This document shows positions 6,257 to 12,994 of a DNA stretch of 13,090 nt, in pieces. The notes beneath the pieces are model-generated. The model had not been told where the DNA came from. It saw nothing but the letters and a program-made list of their open reading frames with translations, and made no database searches. Origin of the DNA: Myxococcota bacterium. GTDB taxonomy: Bacteria > Myxococcota > Polyangia > GCA-2747355 > JAKLHH01. Position 1 is the stretch's first letter, and each line of letters begins with the position of its first letter. The position numbers were made by a program, and so were the translations under genes. The stretch is from positions 1 to 13,090 of the forward strand of contig JAKLHH010000078.1 of assembly GCA_022710245.1 (NCBI GenBank), read 5' to 3'.

Positions 6257-8254
6257 TCACGGCCCCGCCTCCCGCCGCAGCCGCTCGAGGAGCTCGCGCA
6301 CGCGGACGCTGTAGGGGTCGAGCTCGAGGGCGCGGCGGCAGAGGTCGAGCGCGCGGCGCGGCTCGCCGCGGTCGAGGGCGTGGAGGGCGAGGAGCTCGAG
6401 GCTGCCTGCGTCGGGGCCCTCCTCGAGGACGCGGCGGGCGAGGGCGGCTGCCTCGTCGCGCTGGCCCGAGAGGTAGAGGACGCGGGCTAGGAGCGTCCGC
6501 GCGGCGCGGCACCGCTCCCGGCGCAGCACCTCCTCGGCGCGCTGCAGCTCGCCGACCTCGGCGAGGAGCCGCCCGAGGTGCACGGCGGCCCGCTCGCGGA
6601 TGGCCGGCGTCGCGTGCCGGGCTCGCAGCGCGGCGAGGATCTCCTCGACGGCGCGCGGCGAGCCGAGGTCCACGCGCGGCGCGGCGAGCGCGCCCGCGTC
6701 CGCGCGGGCGAAGAGCGTCTCGGTCCCGTCGGTGTAGAGGAGCCGCCAGGCGGGATCGCGGTAGAGCGCGCGGATCAGGCCGAGGTAGCGATCGGGGTAC
6801 GCCGCCGGGAGCAGCGCGAGGCGAAGGCCGTGGGCGCGCCGCAGCGGCTCGAAGCGCTCGGGGTGATCGAGGACGTCGAGGTACTCGCCGAACTGCGCGG
6901 CCGAGCGGAGCACGAGCCGTCCGTCGATGAAGGGGCGGTGCCGCGGGTGGAGGGTCCAGGCGAGGTAGCCGCCGTAGCGGACCGCGTTGAAGGCGTCGCC
7001 CTCGAGCCCGAGCGCGCGCACGCGCTCGACAGCGACGGTGGGGACGCGGAACGGCGCGATCGCGAGCGCCGGGCCCTCCTCCCGTCGCGCCGACCATCGG
7101 TGGACGGCGAGCCCGCCGACGACCGCGAGCGCGAGGAGCGGCAGCGCTCGGCGGGTCAGCGTCGCGCCGCGAGGGCGCGAGGCGACCCGGGCGAGGAGCG
7201 GCGCCAGGTTCGCCGCCGTCACCAGCGCCGCGACCCAGTAGAAGAGGAGGAGGTTCCGGTTGGCGAGGAGTGCGAGCGAGAAGAAGGCCGCCGCGAGGAG
7301 CAGGCGACCCAGCTGCAGCGGGGATCTCGCCGCGCGCACGAGGAGGAAGCTCGCGAAGGTGATCGCCCCCACCCACTTCAGGTGCCAGACGCTCGCCGGA
7401 TCCGTGCGCTCGAGGAGGAACGGCGGGATGTTCTCGCTCACGTTCAGGCTGAAGAGCTCGCCGCCTCCGCCGTCGATGCGCCCGAGCAAGGTGAAGGGGA
7501 GGGCGAGCCCGCGCAGGCCATACGGGGTCAGCAGGCCCGCCGCGAGCACGCCGCCGAGCGCGAGCGCGAGCTGCGCGAGGCCTCGCCGGTCGACGCTGAC
7601 CTCGAAGCCGCGCGCGCCGTGCCGCGCGAGGGCCGCGGTCACCAGCTCGCCCGCGAGATAGCACGCGATCAGCAGCGGCCCGAGGAGGAAGAGGCCCTGG
7701 CAGTTGGCCCAGAGCACCTGCAGCGGGAGCAGCACGAGCAGCCAGTGGCCGCGCGCGCCGCGGCGGTGCCGCTCGAGGACGAGGAGGAAGAGCGCGAGGA
7801 GGAGCAGGGTGAGGACGATGGGACGCTCGAGGACCAGGAAGCGCGTGAGGTAGAGCGCCGGCGCGCAGACGAGGACCGCGAGCCCGCGCAGGGCCAGCGC
7901 GTCCCGCGTCTCCTCGCGCCGGAGCGCGGCGGCCTCGGTCGCGCGGAGCAGCACCCAGGCCGCGAGCCCGGCGGTCGCGGCCTTGCCGAGGACGATGGCG
8001 GCGACGCCGCCCGCGCGGTGGAGCAGGCAGGCGAGGACCTGGAAGAGCCAGTGCAGATCGATCCAGGGCGCGCCCGCCGCGCCGACCGAGAAGGGGTCGT
8101 GGAAGAGGAGGCGGCCCTCGCCGAGCATCAGTCGCCCGGCGGCGAGGTGCCACCAGAGGTCCGTGCAGGTGATCGGGAAGAGGGCCGCGAAGCCGACCAG
8201 CGTGGCGAGGGCGAGGCCCAGCAGGACAGGAACCAGTCGCGCGAGCCGTCGCAT
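6257..8254 (-). CDS. Polytopic membrane protein (GT-C-like architecture) with C-terminal TPR-like repeats
   Basis: 665 residues from ATG 8254; a GTG two codons upstream (8260) is in frame. ATG is preferred because a TAGACT box (8267-8262) sits 7 bases before it and no ribosome site is seen. After the first helix comes TDLWWHLAAG with Asp32, followed by a DPFS motif. This acidic/aromatic first loop is what GT-C glycosyltransferases of the mannosyl/arabinosyl type often show. Roughly ten hydrophobic helices span residues 8-390, followed by a soluble region (YGGYLAWTLHPRHRPFIDGR). From about 525 there are helical pairs rich in Ala/Leu/Arg (LGRLLAEVGELQRAEEVL, ALDLCRRALELDPYS) resembling tetratricopeptide repeats. 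It may transfer or handle lipid-linked sugars at the inner membrane, but the family assignment is tentative. It stands alone on its strand. Confidence 0.83.
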   Translation of the reverse strand: MRRLARLVPVLLGLALATLVGFAALFPITCTDLWWHLAAGRLMLGEGRLLFHDPFSVGAAGAPWIDLHWLFQVLACLLHRAGGVAAIVLGKAATAGLAAWVLLRATEAAALRREETRDALALRGLAVLVCAPALYLTRFLVLERPIVLTLLLLALFLLVLERHRRGARGHWLLVLLPLQVLWANCQGLFLLGPLLIACYLAGELVTAALARHGARGFEVSVDRRGLAQLALALGGVLAAGLLTPYGLRGLALPFTLLGRIDGGGGELFSLNVSENIPPFLLERTDPASVWHLKWVGAITFASFLLVRAARSPLQLGRLLLAAAFFSLALLANRNLLLFYWVAALVTAANLAPLLARVASRPRGATLTRRALPLLALAVVGGLAVHRWSARREEGPALAIAPFRVPTVAVERVRALGLEGDAFNAVRYGGYLAWTLHPRHRPFIDGRLVLRSAAQFGEYLDVLDHPERFEPLRRAHGLRLALLPAAYPDRYLGLIRALYRDPAWRLLYTDGTETLFARADAGALAAPRVDLGSPRAVEEILAALRARHATPAIRERAAVHLGRLLAEVGELQRAEEVLRRERCRAARTLLARVLYLSGQRDEAAALARRVLEEGPDAGSLELLALHALDRGEPRRALDLCRRALELDPYSVRVRELLERLRREAGP

Positions 8255-8405
8255 CGGCACGAGTCTAGCAAGGCAGCCGCGGCGCTGCTATGCCGCGGCC
8301 CCGTTCCTGGTACCCTACGTGGCCGACGTGCGCCGTCGCCACCGGCGCCGCGATCGCAGTCTGGCCGGTGTGGCGGCGCGGCGCTCAACGCCGGAGGCGT
8401 GACAG

Positions 8406-8643
8406 ATGCACAGGTCATCGAGGAGCGGGTCTGCCGCCAGCGGCCAAGCGCGCCATCGCGGTCCTGCTCGGTCTCGGTCTGGTGCCCCTGCTGGTCGGCG
8501 GCGGCGTGCGCTGCTGGGGCCGCGGCAGCCTCGGGCGCCTCGGGACTGGCAGCACGGCGGACCAGAGCACGCCCGCGCGGTTGGGGGGCATCGACGATGC
8601 GGTCTCGCTCTGGGTCGGCAACGACCTCACCTACCTGCGCCCG
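8406..8643 (+). pseudogene. Remnant of an RCC1-repeat lipoprotein gene
   Basis: A GGAGG ribosome site (8391-8395) precedes ATG 8406. The meaningful reading lies in another frame from about 8446: KRAIAVLLGLGLVPLLVGG looks like a signal-peptide core. It is followed at 8506 by an RCC1 blade, VRCWGRGSLGRLGTGSTADQ, then TPARLGGIDDAVS. That frame has no ATG, GTG or TTG between 8406 and 8446, so a frameshift near the start is needed. The next blade core, expected as HTC-x-L-R, reads DLTYLR and similarity then stops. I read this as a truncated, frameshifted relative of the intact RCC1 gene at 11711-12994. The frame stays open into the next gene, but only because high-GC DNA has few stops. The rest of 8261-8717 shows no other gene. 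Confidence 0.55.
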
Positions 8644-8717
8644 GCGCCGAGCTCCTCGCCGGCGGTTCTGGAGAGAGGGGCCGCGAGGGAGACGCAGCGT
8701 CGCGCCGTGTCCATCCG

Positions 8718-8735
8718 GGTCGACGACAGTCGACT
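8718..8735. promoter_or_regulatory. Palindromic candidate activator site upstream of the GH16-like gene
   Basis: GGTCGAC-GACA-GTCGACT: two inverted half-sites separated by 4 bases, about 52 bases upstream of the sigma-54-like -24 element at 8787. The same arrangement with the same 4-base gap occurs upstream of the beta-helix gene (10478-10495). Enhancer-binding proteins often use such dyads. GTCGAC alone is common in this DNA, so the repeated layout is the evidence. Confidence 0.4.
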
Positions 8736-8785
8736 CTCCGGCAGCGCCCGACCTCGCGCTCTGGCGATCCGGCAGCGTCGCGCGA

Positions 8786-8801
8786 CGGCACAGCGGTCGC
8801 A
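8786..8801 (+). promoter_or_regulatory. Sigma-54-like promoter of the GH16-like lipoprotein gene
   Basis: CGGCAC-N5-GTCGCA places GG (8787-8788) and GC (8799-8800) exactly 10 bases apart, as in the -24/-12 consensus TGGCAC-N5-TTGC, with the -12 box reading TCGC. Expected start is about 8812, giving a leader of about 27 bases that carries the AAGGAG site (8826-8831). A matching element lies at 10559-10574. Confidence 0.45.
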
Positions 8802-8838
8802 TGGACAGGCGGTCATCACCACTACAAGGAGCATCCGG

Positions 8839-10350
8839 ATGTCCGATGTCACAGACCGTGTTCCCGCAATTTCACGAGGCGCTCTCGCGAGGACTCCCCT
8901 CGGCATCGCGAGGGGAGCCGCCCTCGTGGCCGTGGCGGCGCTGGCCGTGGCGGCGCTGGCCGTGGCGTCATGCGCTGGCGAGGGGCCGCAGAGCCCGGAG
9001 CAGAGCCCGGACAGCCTGCTCAGCACGTTGACGGCGAGCGGGCAGGTCAGCGAGGAGTTCTGCTTGCTGGTCGGTCTCGTCTGCAGCAAGTCCGAGAACA
9101 AGGGCACTGCCGCCTGCAAGAAGCTCGAAGCCGCGTGTGCATCGGGTGGCCTCGTCGACGCTGGCGTCGCCATCAAGGACGGGAGGTCGCCGGGCCACCC
9201 CGACCTCGTCGTCACCGCGATCGGATGGAAGCCCCAGAGCCCGCAGGCCGGTGACCTCGTCACCTTCAGCGCGACCATCAAGAACAAGGGGAGCGGCCCC
9301 ACGCCCGCTGGAACGATCCTCGGCGTCTCCTTCTCCGTCCAGGGCGCGGTGGTGACCTGGTCAGACCAGGAGAAGAACGCGCTCGCGCCCGGCCAGTCGG
9401 TCACGGTGACGGCGAACGGAGGCCCGGTGGGCAGCGGAACCTGGCGGGCCGCTCAGGGGACGTTCGCCGTCGAGGCCTGGGTCGACGATGTCGACCGCAT
9501 CACCGGGGAGGTCGACGAGACCAACAACAGGCTCGCGGTCCAGCTCGTCGTCGGTGGGCAGCCGAGCGGTCAGTGCTCCGCTCCGCCTCCTCCGGCCGCC
9601 AAGGCGGCAGGGCTGACGAAGCTCGCTTTCTGCGACGACTTCAGCGATCCGACCACGTTCGACTTCAAGGGGACAGGGAATCCTGGCTTCAAGTGGTACC
9701 GCAACTACTGGTTCGGCTTCTCCCAGAACACGAAGCCGGAGGACGGCGAGCCGGAGAGCTCGTTCTCGATCTCGAACGGCGTGCTGACCCTCAAGACCTC
9801 CAAGGCCCACTTCCAATCGAACATGCAGTCAGCGATCCTCAAGAACAACAAGCCGGTCGGTTACTACATCGATAGGCAGTCCGGCGGGTGGTACGTGGAG
9901 GCTCGCCTTGCGCACCCGGCCTCGGCGGACGGCGTGGGAGTGTGGTCGATGGACATGTGTCACATCTACGCCTATCCGACCGCCTGCACCCGGTTCGTCG
10001 AGCCTGACTGGTACGAGCTCTGGACCGGCGGAGAGGCCCGCGCGACGCACCTCTGGCTGGTGCAGGGCGGCAAGGCGACCAAGGGGCAGCCCGACTGCAA
10101 TAACTGGTTCAAGAACGGCCTCGACCCGGCACAGTTCCACAACTACGCGGTGCTCACCACGTCGGCGGGCGTCACCTACTACCGGGACGACAACAAGGTC
10201 GCGGCGTGCGACACGATGTCCTGGAAGGGCGAGGTCGTCGCTGGTGCGCCGGGGGGCGGGGCGAACGTCGGTCGCTACCCGATCCTGATCGGGACGAAGC
10301 CGGGGCACTCGATGCAGGTGGACGTGGTGAGGGTGTGGGTCAAACCGTAG
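8839..10350 (+). CDS. Lipoprotein with CARDB domain and GH16-like glucanase/lectin domain
   Basis: 503 residues. The start at 8839 is fixed by AAGGAG (8826-8831) 7 bases upstream; the frame is open further upstream but that part is the RCC1 remnant. A long signal ends in lipobox VASC (Cys45). A short Cys-containing helical region (about 65-105) is followed by a CARDB/Ig-like domain at about 120-234 (HPDLVVTAIGWKPQSPQAGD ... VDETNN). From about 260 to the end lies a concanavalin-fold domain of glycoside hydrolase family 16 type, beginning FCDDFSDPTTFDF. It contains EPDWYE at 388-393, fitting the catalytic pattern E-x-D-x-x-E, so it may hydrolyse a beta-glucan or galactan outside the cell. The residue after the first Glu is Pro where Ile/Leu/Val is usual, so activity is not certain. 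Transcription is probably sigma-54 dependent. Confidence 0.85.
   Translation: MSDVTDRVPAISRGALARTPLGIARGAALVAVAALAVAALAVASCAGEGPQSPEQSPDSLLSTLTASGQVSEEFCLLVGLVCSKSENKGTAACKKLEAACASGGLVDAGVAIKDGRSPGHPDLVVTAIGWKPQSPQAGDLVTFSATIKNKGSGPTPAGTILGVSFSVQGAVVTWSDQEKNALAPGQSVTVTANGGPVGSGTWRAAQGTFAVEAWVDDVDRITGEVDETNNRLAVQLVVGGQPSGQCSAPPPPAAKAAGLTKLAFCDDFSDPTTFDFKGTGNPGFKWYRNYWFGFSQNTKPEDGEPESSFSISNGVLTLKTSKAHFQSNMQSAILKNNKPVGYYIDRQSGGWYVEARLAHPASADGVGVWSMDMCHIYAYPTACTRFVEPDWYELWTGGEARATHLWLVQGGKATKGQPDCNNWFKNGLDPAQFHNYAVLTTSAGVTYYRDDNKVAACDTMSWKGEVVAGAPGGGANVGRYPILIGTKPGHSMQVDVVRVWVKP
8894..8917. repeat. Perfect 9-base inverted repeat early in the GH16-like gene
   Basis: CTCCCCTCG (8894-8902) and CGAGGGGAG (8909-8917) enclose a 6-base loop. 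It lies in codons 19-27, in the signal peptide, and could form a stable mRNA hairpin about 55 bases after the start codon. Confidence 0.5.
8930..8967 (+). repeat. 15-base tandem repeat (about 2.5 copies) in signal-peptide core
   Basis: The unit CCGTGGCGGCGCTGG occurs at 8930-8944 and 8945-8959, with a partial third copy. Each copy encodes the hydrophobic string AVAAL, so copy changes would lengthen or shorten the signal core in steps of five residues. This explains the unusually long hydrophobic segment before Cys45. Confidence 0.75.
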
Positions 10351-10477
10351 CCCGCCTGCAGCACCAACGCGCTCCACACCGTGACTGACTCGACTCTGCT
10401 GGCCGAGGCAGCCCCAGCTGCGCCGTCTGCGCGCCCTGACAGCAATGCTCACCAGGCGAGTCGCACCCGGTATCGGG

Positions 10478-10495
10478 GGTCGACGGCTGTCGACC
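10478..10495. promoter_or_regulatory. Palindromic candidate activator site upstream of the beta-helix gene
   Basis: GGTCGAC-GGCT-GTCGACC, a perfect 7-base dyad with a 4-base gap, 65 bases before the sigma-54-like GG at 10560. It mirrors 8718-8735. It could instead be a terminator stem for the preceding gene (stop at 10350), but it has no U tract and is 128 bases downstream. A weaker stem GCAGC/GCTGC lies at 10408-10421. Confidence 0.42.
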
Positions 10496-10558
10496 GGATC
10501 AGGGCATGCGGCATGGCCGCGAACGCAGACGGCGACGAGGTTTCGAGCCGTGATGCGC

Positions 10559-10574
10559 TGGCACGCGTCTCGCT
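10559..10574 (+). promoter_or_regulatory. Sigma-54-like promoter of the beta-helix lipoprotein gene
   Basis: TGGCACGCGTCTCGCT matches the -24/-12 consensus TGGCACG-N4-TTGCT with one mismatch and has GG-N10-GC spacing (GG 10560-10561, GC 10572-10573). The distance from the -12 C to the ATG is 41 bases, against 39 in the GH16-like gene. This is the better of the two matches. Confidence 0.55.
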
Positions 10575-10613
10575 AACACGAGCTGTCACCACCTCTGTCA
10601 CAGGAGCTCTCGG

Positions 10614-11639
10614 ATGTCCCAACGAACCTGGTCTGCTCACATCTTCATCTCCTCCGCGATGCTTGCGCTCGCTGCCTGCGGGCCTGCGGAGCTCGACGAT
10701 GGCACGCCGCTCGACGAGGACACCGACGAGCGGGAGGTGCAGCTGGTGGCCGGAAGCTGCGTGGCCCCGCCCGTGCTGCAGGCCCCGCTGGTCTACGATG
10801 GCAAGTGCCCGGGCGACCCGGGGGGGCCGGGCAGCGTCAAGGCCGGCGGGCGAGACGTGCTCATCAAGCTGCCGCGCAACCGGGTCTGCAACTCGAAGTC
10901 GAGCATCTCCATCTCCGGCGCTCGCAACGTGCACATCCTTGGCGGCCACCTCGTCCACACGATGGCCGACGGGAAGTCCGGGGTGAACAAGCTCATCAAC
11001 CTGACCAGCACGAGCGGCACGACCTTCATCGAGGGTGTGCACCTGGACGTCAACCTCAAGCACTCGGACGCCATCGCGACCTACCTCAACAGCGGTAGGG
11101 TGATTGTGCAGAACAGCCTGATCCGCGGCATGGGCGGCGCCGACAGCAGCTCTCACGGTGACGCGATCCACCCCCAGGGGGCTGGGCCGCTCAAGGACAT
11201 CATCTTCCAGAACGTCAGCGTCTACACCGGGTACCAGGGGCTCTTCGTGGTCTACCGCACGAACGGACACGGCACGCGGCACCTCGACCTGCGCAACGTC
11301 AACCTCGCATTCGATCCCAGGATGTCCGCCTCGCAGAAGGCGTTGATCCTGATCTACCTCGGCGAGGCCAACCCCAGGCCCAACCGATACGGCCTGCTCG
11401 ACTACCTGCCCCCCGACGGCACGGTCTTCAGCAACGTGTTCATCGACAGCAGCCTGAAGAAGGTGCCCTACAACACGCGCGTCATCCCGAACGGCACCCC
11501 TGGTGCGGGCGGCTGCGCCACCTTCAGCCCGGCCAACAAGATCCAGGGCAAGGTCTGCAACGGCAAGCCCGGCTCCGGCGACTTCGCGCCGGCCAAGGCC
11601 GTTGGCCTCGCCTACAGCCGCGCCGCCTTCTGTCGCTGA
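10614..11639 (+). CDS. Right-handed parallel beta-helix lipoprotein (pectate-lyase-like fold)
   Basis: 341 residues. AGGAG (10602-10606) lies 7 bases before the ATG. A signal peptide ends in lipobox LAAC (Cys22), followed by an acidic linker rich in Asp/Glu (about 25-45). From about residue 80 to 285 the sequence shows short repeated strand-turn units with Asn/Ser/Gly turns (SISISGARNVHILGG, FIEGVHLDVN, GRVIVQNSLIRG, IIFQNVSVYTGYQG). This is the ladder pattern of parallel beta-helix proteins, which include polysaccharide lyases and glycosidases. The segment HSDAIATY followed by SSHGDAIHPQG, with repeated His-x-Asp-Ala-Ile, may mark an active cleft. No specific lyase motif is recognised, so substrate and activity are open. 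Its leader and promoter resemble those of the GH16-like gene, suggesting both act on the same extracellular polymer. Confidence 0.82.
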   Translation: MSQRTWSAHIFISSAMLALAACGPAELDDGTPLDEDTDEREVQLVAGSCVAPPVLQAPLVYDGKCPGDPGGPGSVKAGGRDVLIKLPRNRVCNSKSSISISGARNVHILGGHLVHTMADGKSGVNKLINLTSTSGTTFIEGVHLDVNLKHSDAIATYLNSGRVIVQNSLIRGMGGADSSSHGDAIHPQGAGPLKDIIFQNVSVYTGYQGLFVVYRTNGHGTRHLDLRNVNLAFDPRMSASQKALILIYLGEANPRPNRYGLLDYLPPDGTVFSNVFIDSSLKKVPYNTRVIPNGTPGAGGCATFSPANKIQGKVCNGKPGSGDFAPAKAVGLAYSRAAFCR

Positions 11640-11674
11640 TCTCGTTCCAGAGCTGCGCCTGACCCACCAGGCCC

Positions 11675-11703
11675 GAGACACCCAGTCGCCGCGGCGGTAT
11701 CAT
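11675..11703 (+). promoter_or_regulatory. Candidate sigma-70-type promoter with leaderless start for the RCC1 gene
   Basis: GAGACA (11675-11680), 17-base spacer, TATCAT (11698-11703, 5/6 match). The predicted start falls at about 11710-11711, the A of the ATG, and no Shine-Dalgarno sequence is present. The gap to the previous stop is only 71 bases, so readthrough from the beta-helix gene is also possible. Confidence 0.4.
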
Positions 11704-11710
11704 CCTGCCA

Positions 11711-12994
11711 ATGGCTCCACCCCAAGACACGGATCGTCGGCCGCTGCGGTCGGGGTTGCTGCTCTCCTCGACGATCCTGGCACTGGCCGGCGCAGGCTGC
11801 GTGCGTGCGTGGTCCTCGAGCGCTGATCGCCCCGCGAGCTCGGACTCCGATCTCACGTCCACCTCCGACCTCACGACCTCCGACCTCGCGGTCTCCGACC
11901 TCACCGCTACCTCCGTCGGCGGGGCCAGGATCGCGGCCGGGGACTGGAGCAGCTGCGGCATCACCTCCGACGGCCACGCGCTGTGCTGGGGCCGCAACGA
12001 GAACGACAACCTCGGCGTCGGGGCGGTGACCTCGCCGGTGAGCGCTCCGCAGGCCGTCGCTGGCGGGCACCTCTGGAGCCGGATCGGCGTGATGGACTCG
12101 GGAGGATGTGGCCTTCGCGTGGACCAGGTCGCCATGTGCTGGGGTACGAACGCGACCGGCGACCTCGGCATCGGCACCAGCGGCGGCGCCTCCTCGACCC
12201 CGGTCGCCGTCAGCGGCGGTCACCGCTGGAGCACGGTCTCGTTCACCGGCGGCGGCGGCTGCGGGATCCGGACGGACGGGGCGCTACTCTGCTGGGGCAA
12301 CAACAGCCAAGGGCAGCTCGCCGATGGCACCACCACCCACCGGAGCGCTCCCATGCCCGTCCTGCCCGGCAGCACCTGGCGGTACCTCTCCAACTCGGCG
12401 TGGTCTGCCATCGTCTGCGCGCTCCGGACGAGCGGCGAGGCGCTGTGCTGGGGCAATAACCTGAATGGGGCGGTGGGCAACGGGGTCTCCGGTAGTAACC
12501 AGCTCACACCGCAGAAGGTGCTCGGCGGGCACTCGTGGATCGCGATCTCCGCGGGAGGGAACCACAGCTGCGGCGTCCGGGTCGGCGGCTCCGCGATGTG
12601 CTGGGGCGCCAACACCAGCGGAGAGCTGGGGGACGGTACGACGACCAGCGCCGTCGCTCCCGTCCTCGTCGCCGGAGGCTACCTCTGGAAGGACCTCCGG
12701 GTCTCGTATCGCAGCACCTGCGGGCTCCGGACCGACGGGCAGGCGATGTGCTGGGGCGAAGGCGCCACTGGCGCGCTCGGCACCGGCTCGCCGGCCGACA
12801 GCAAGGTCCCGGTCCCGGTGACCGGGGGGCACCTCTTCACCGAGCTCGGTGGGGGAGGCAACCAGTTCTTTGGGCGCCGTGCAGATGGAGTCCTGATGAG
12901 CTGGGGCCGCAACCAGTATGGGGAGCTCGGGGTGGGATCCGTGGGAGGACTCTTCAATGTGCCCCAGGTGGTCGCCGGCGGCCATCCCTGGTGA
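11711..12994 (+). CDS. Seven-blade RCC1-type beta-propeller lipoprotein
   Basis: 427 residues. Signal peptide with likely acylated Cys30 (LAGAGC; the -3 residue is Gly, slightly unusual). A low-complexity linker of repeated Ser-Asp-Leu-Thr (about 43-70) follows. Then seven repeats of about 50 residues run to the end, each with the RCC1 core CWG-x-N-x3-G-x-LG followed by a GGH-x-W turn, so the propeller looks complete. Bacterial RCC1-like surface proteins generally serve as binding scaffolds; no enzyme site is visible and a role in guanine exchange is not implied. Blades 1-6 each hold two cysteines nine residues apart (for example CGITSDGHALCWG); blade 7 has lost both (FGRRADGVLMSWG), which suggests they pair as disulfides. 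A decayed relative lies at 8406-8643. Ligand unknown. Confidence 0.88.
   Translation: MAPPQDTDRRPLRSGLLLSSTILALAGAGCVRAWSSSADRPASSDSDLTSTSDLTTSDLAVSDLTATSVGGARIAAGDWSSCGITSDGHALCWGRNENDNLGVGAVTSPVSAPQAVAGGHLWSRIGVMDSGGCGLRVDQVAMCWGTNATGDLGIGTSGGASSTPVAVSGGHRWSTVSFTGGGGCGIRTDGALLCWGNNSQGQLADGTTTHRSAPMPVLPGSTWRYLSNSAWSAIVCALRTSGEALCWGNNLNGAVGNGVSGSNQLTPQKVLGGHSWIAISAGGNHSCGVRVGGSAMCWGANTSGELGDGTTTSAVAPVLVAGGYLWKDLRVSYRSTCGLRTDGQAMCWGEGATGALGTGSPADSKVPVPVTGGHLFTELGGGGNQFFGRRADGVLMSWGRNQYGELGVGSVGGLFNVPQVVAGGHPW
11845..11912 (+). repeat. Degenerate 15-18-base tandem repeat encoding a SDLT linker
   Basis: CTCCGAYCTCRC starts at 11845, 11863, 11878 and 11893. The repeats encode the Ser-Asp-Leu-Thr-rich spacer between the lipidated Cys and the RCC1 propeller. 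All unit lengths are multiples of three, so changes in copy number would keep the frame. Confidence 0.75.

Noticed and set aside
8290..8838. In-frame N-terminal extension of the GH16-like protein back to ATG 8290
   Set aside because: AAGGAG and a lipoprotein signal fix the start at 8839; the extension reads through an RCC1 remnant and control elements.
6578..9031. 817-codon plus-strand frame opposite the membrane protein
   Set aside because: Arg/Glu/Ala-rich text without structure; mirror of the Leu-rich membrane gene.
9480..9496. GGTCGAC-GAT-GTCGACC dyad inside the CARDB domain
   Set aside because: Coding for Trp-Val-Asp-Asp-Val-Asp-Arg and with a 3-base gap; probably a codon effect rather than a regulator site.
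10449..11681. 410-codon minus-strand frame opposite the beta-helix gene
   Set aside because: No signal, domain or ribosome site; the plus strand carries a lipoprotein signal, Shine-Dalgarno and promoter.
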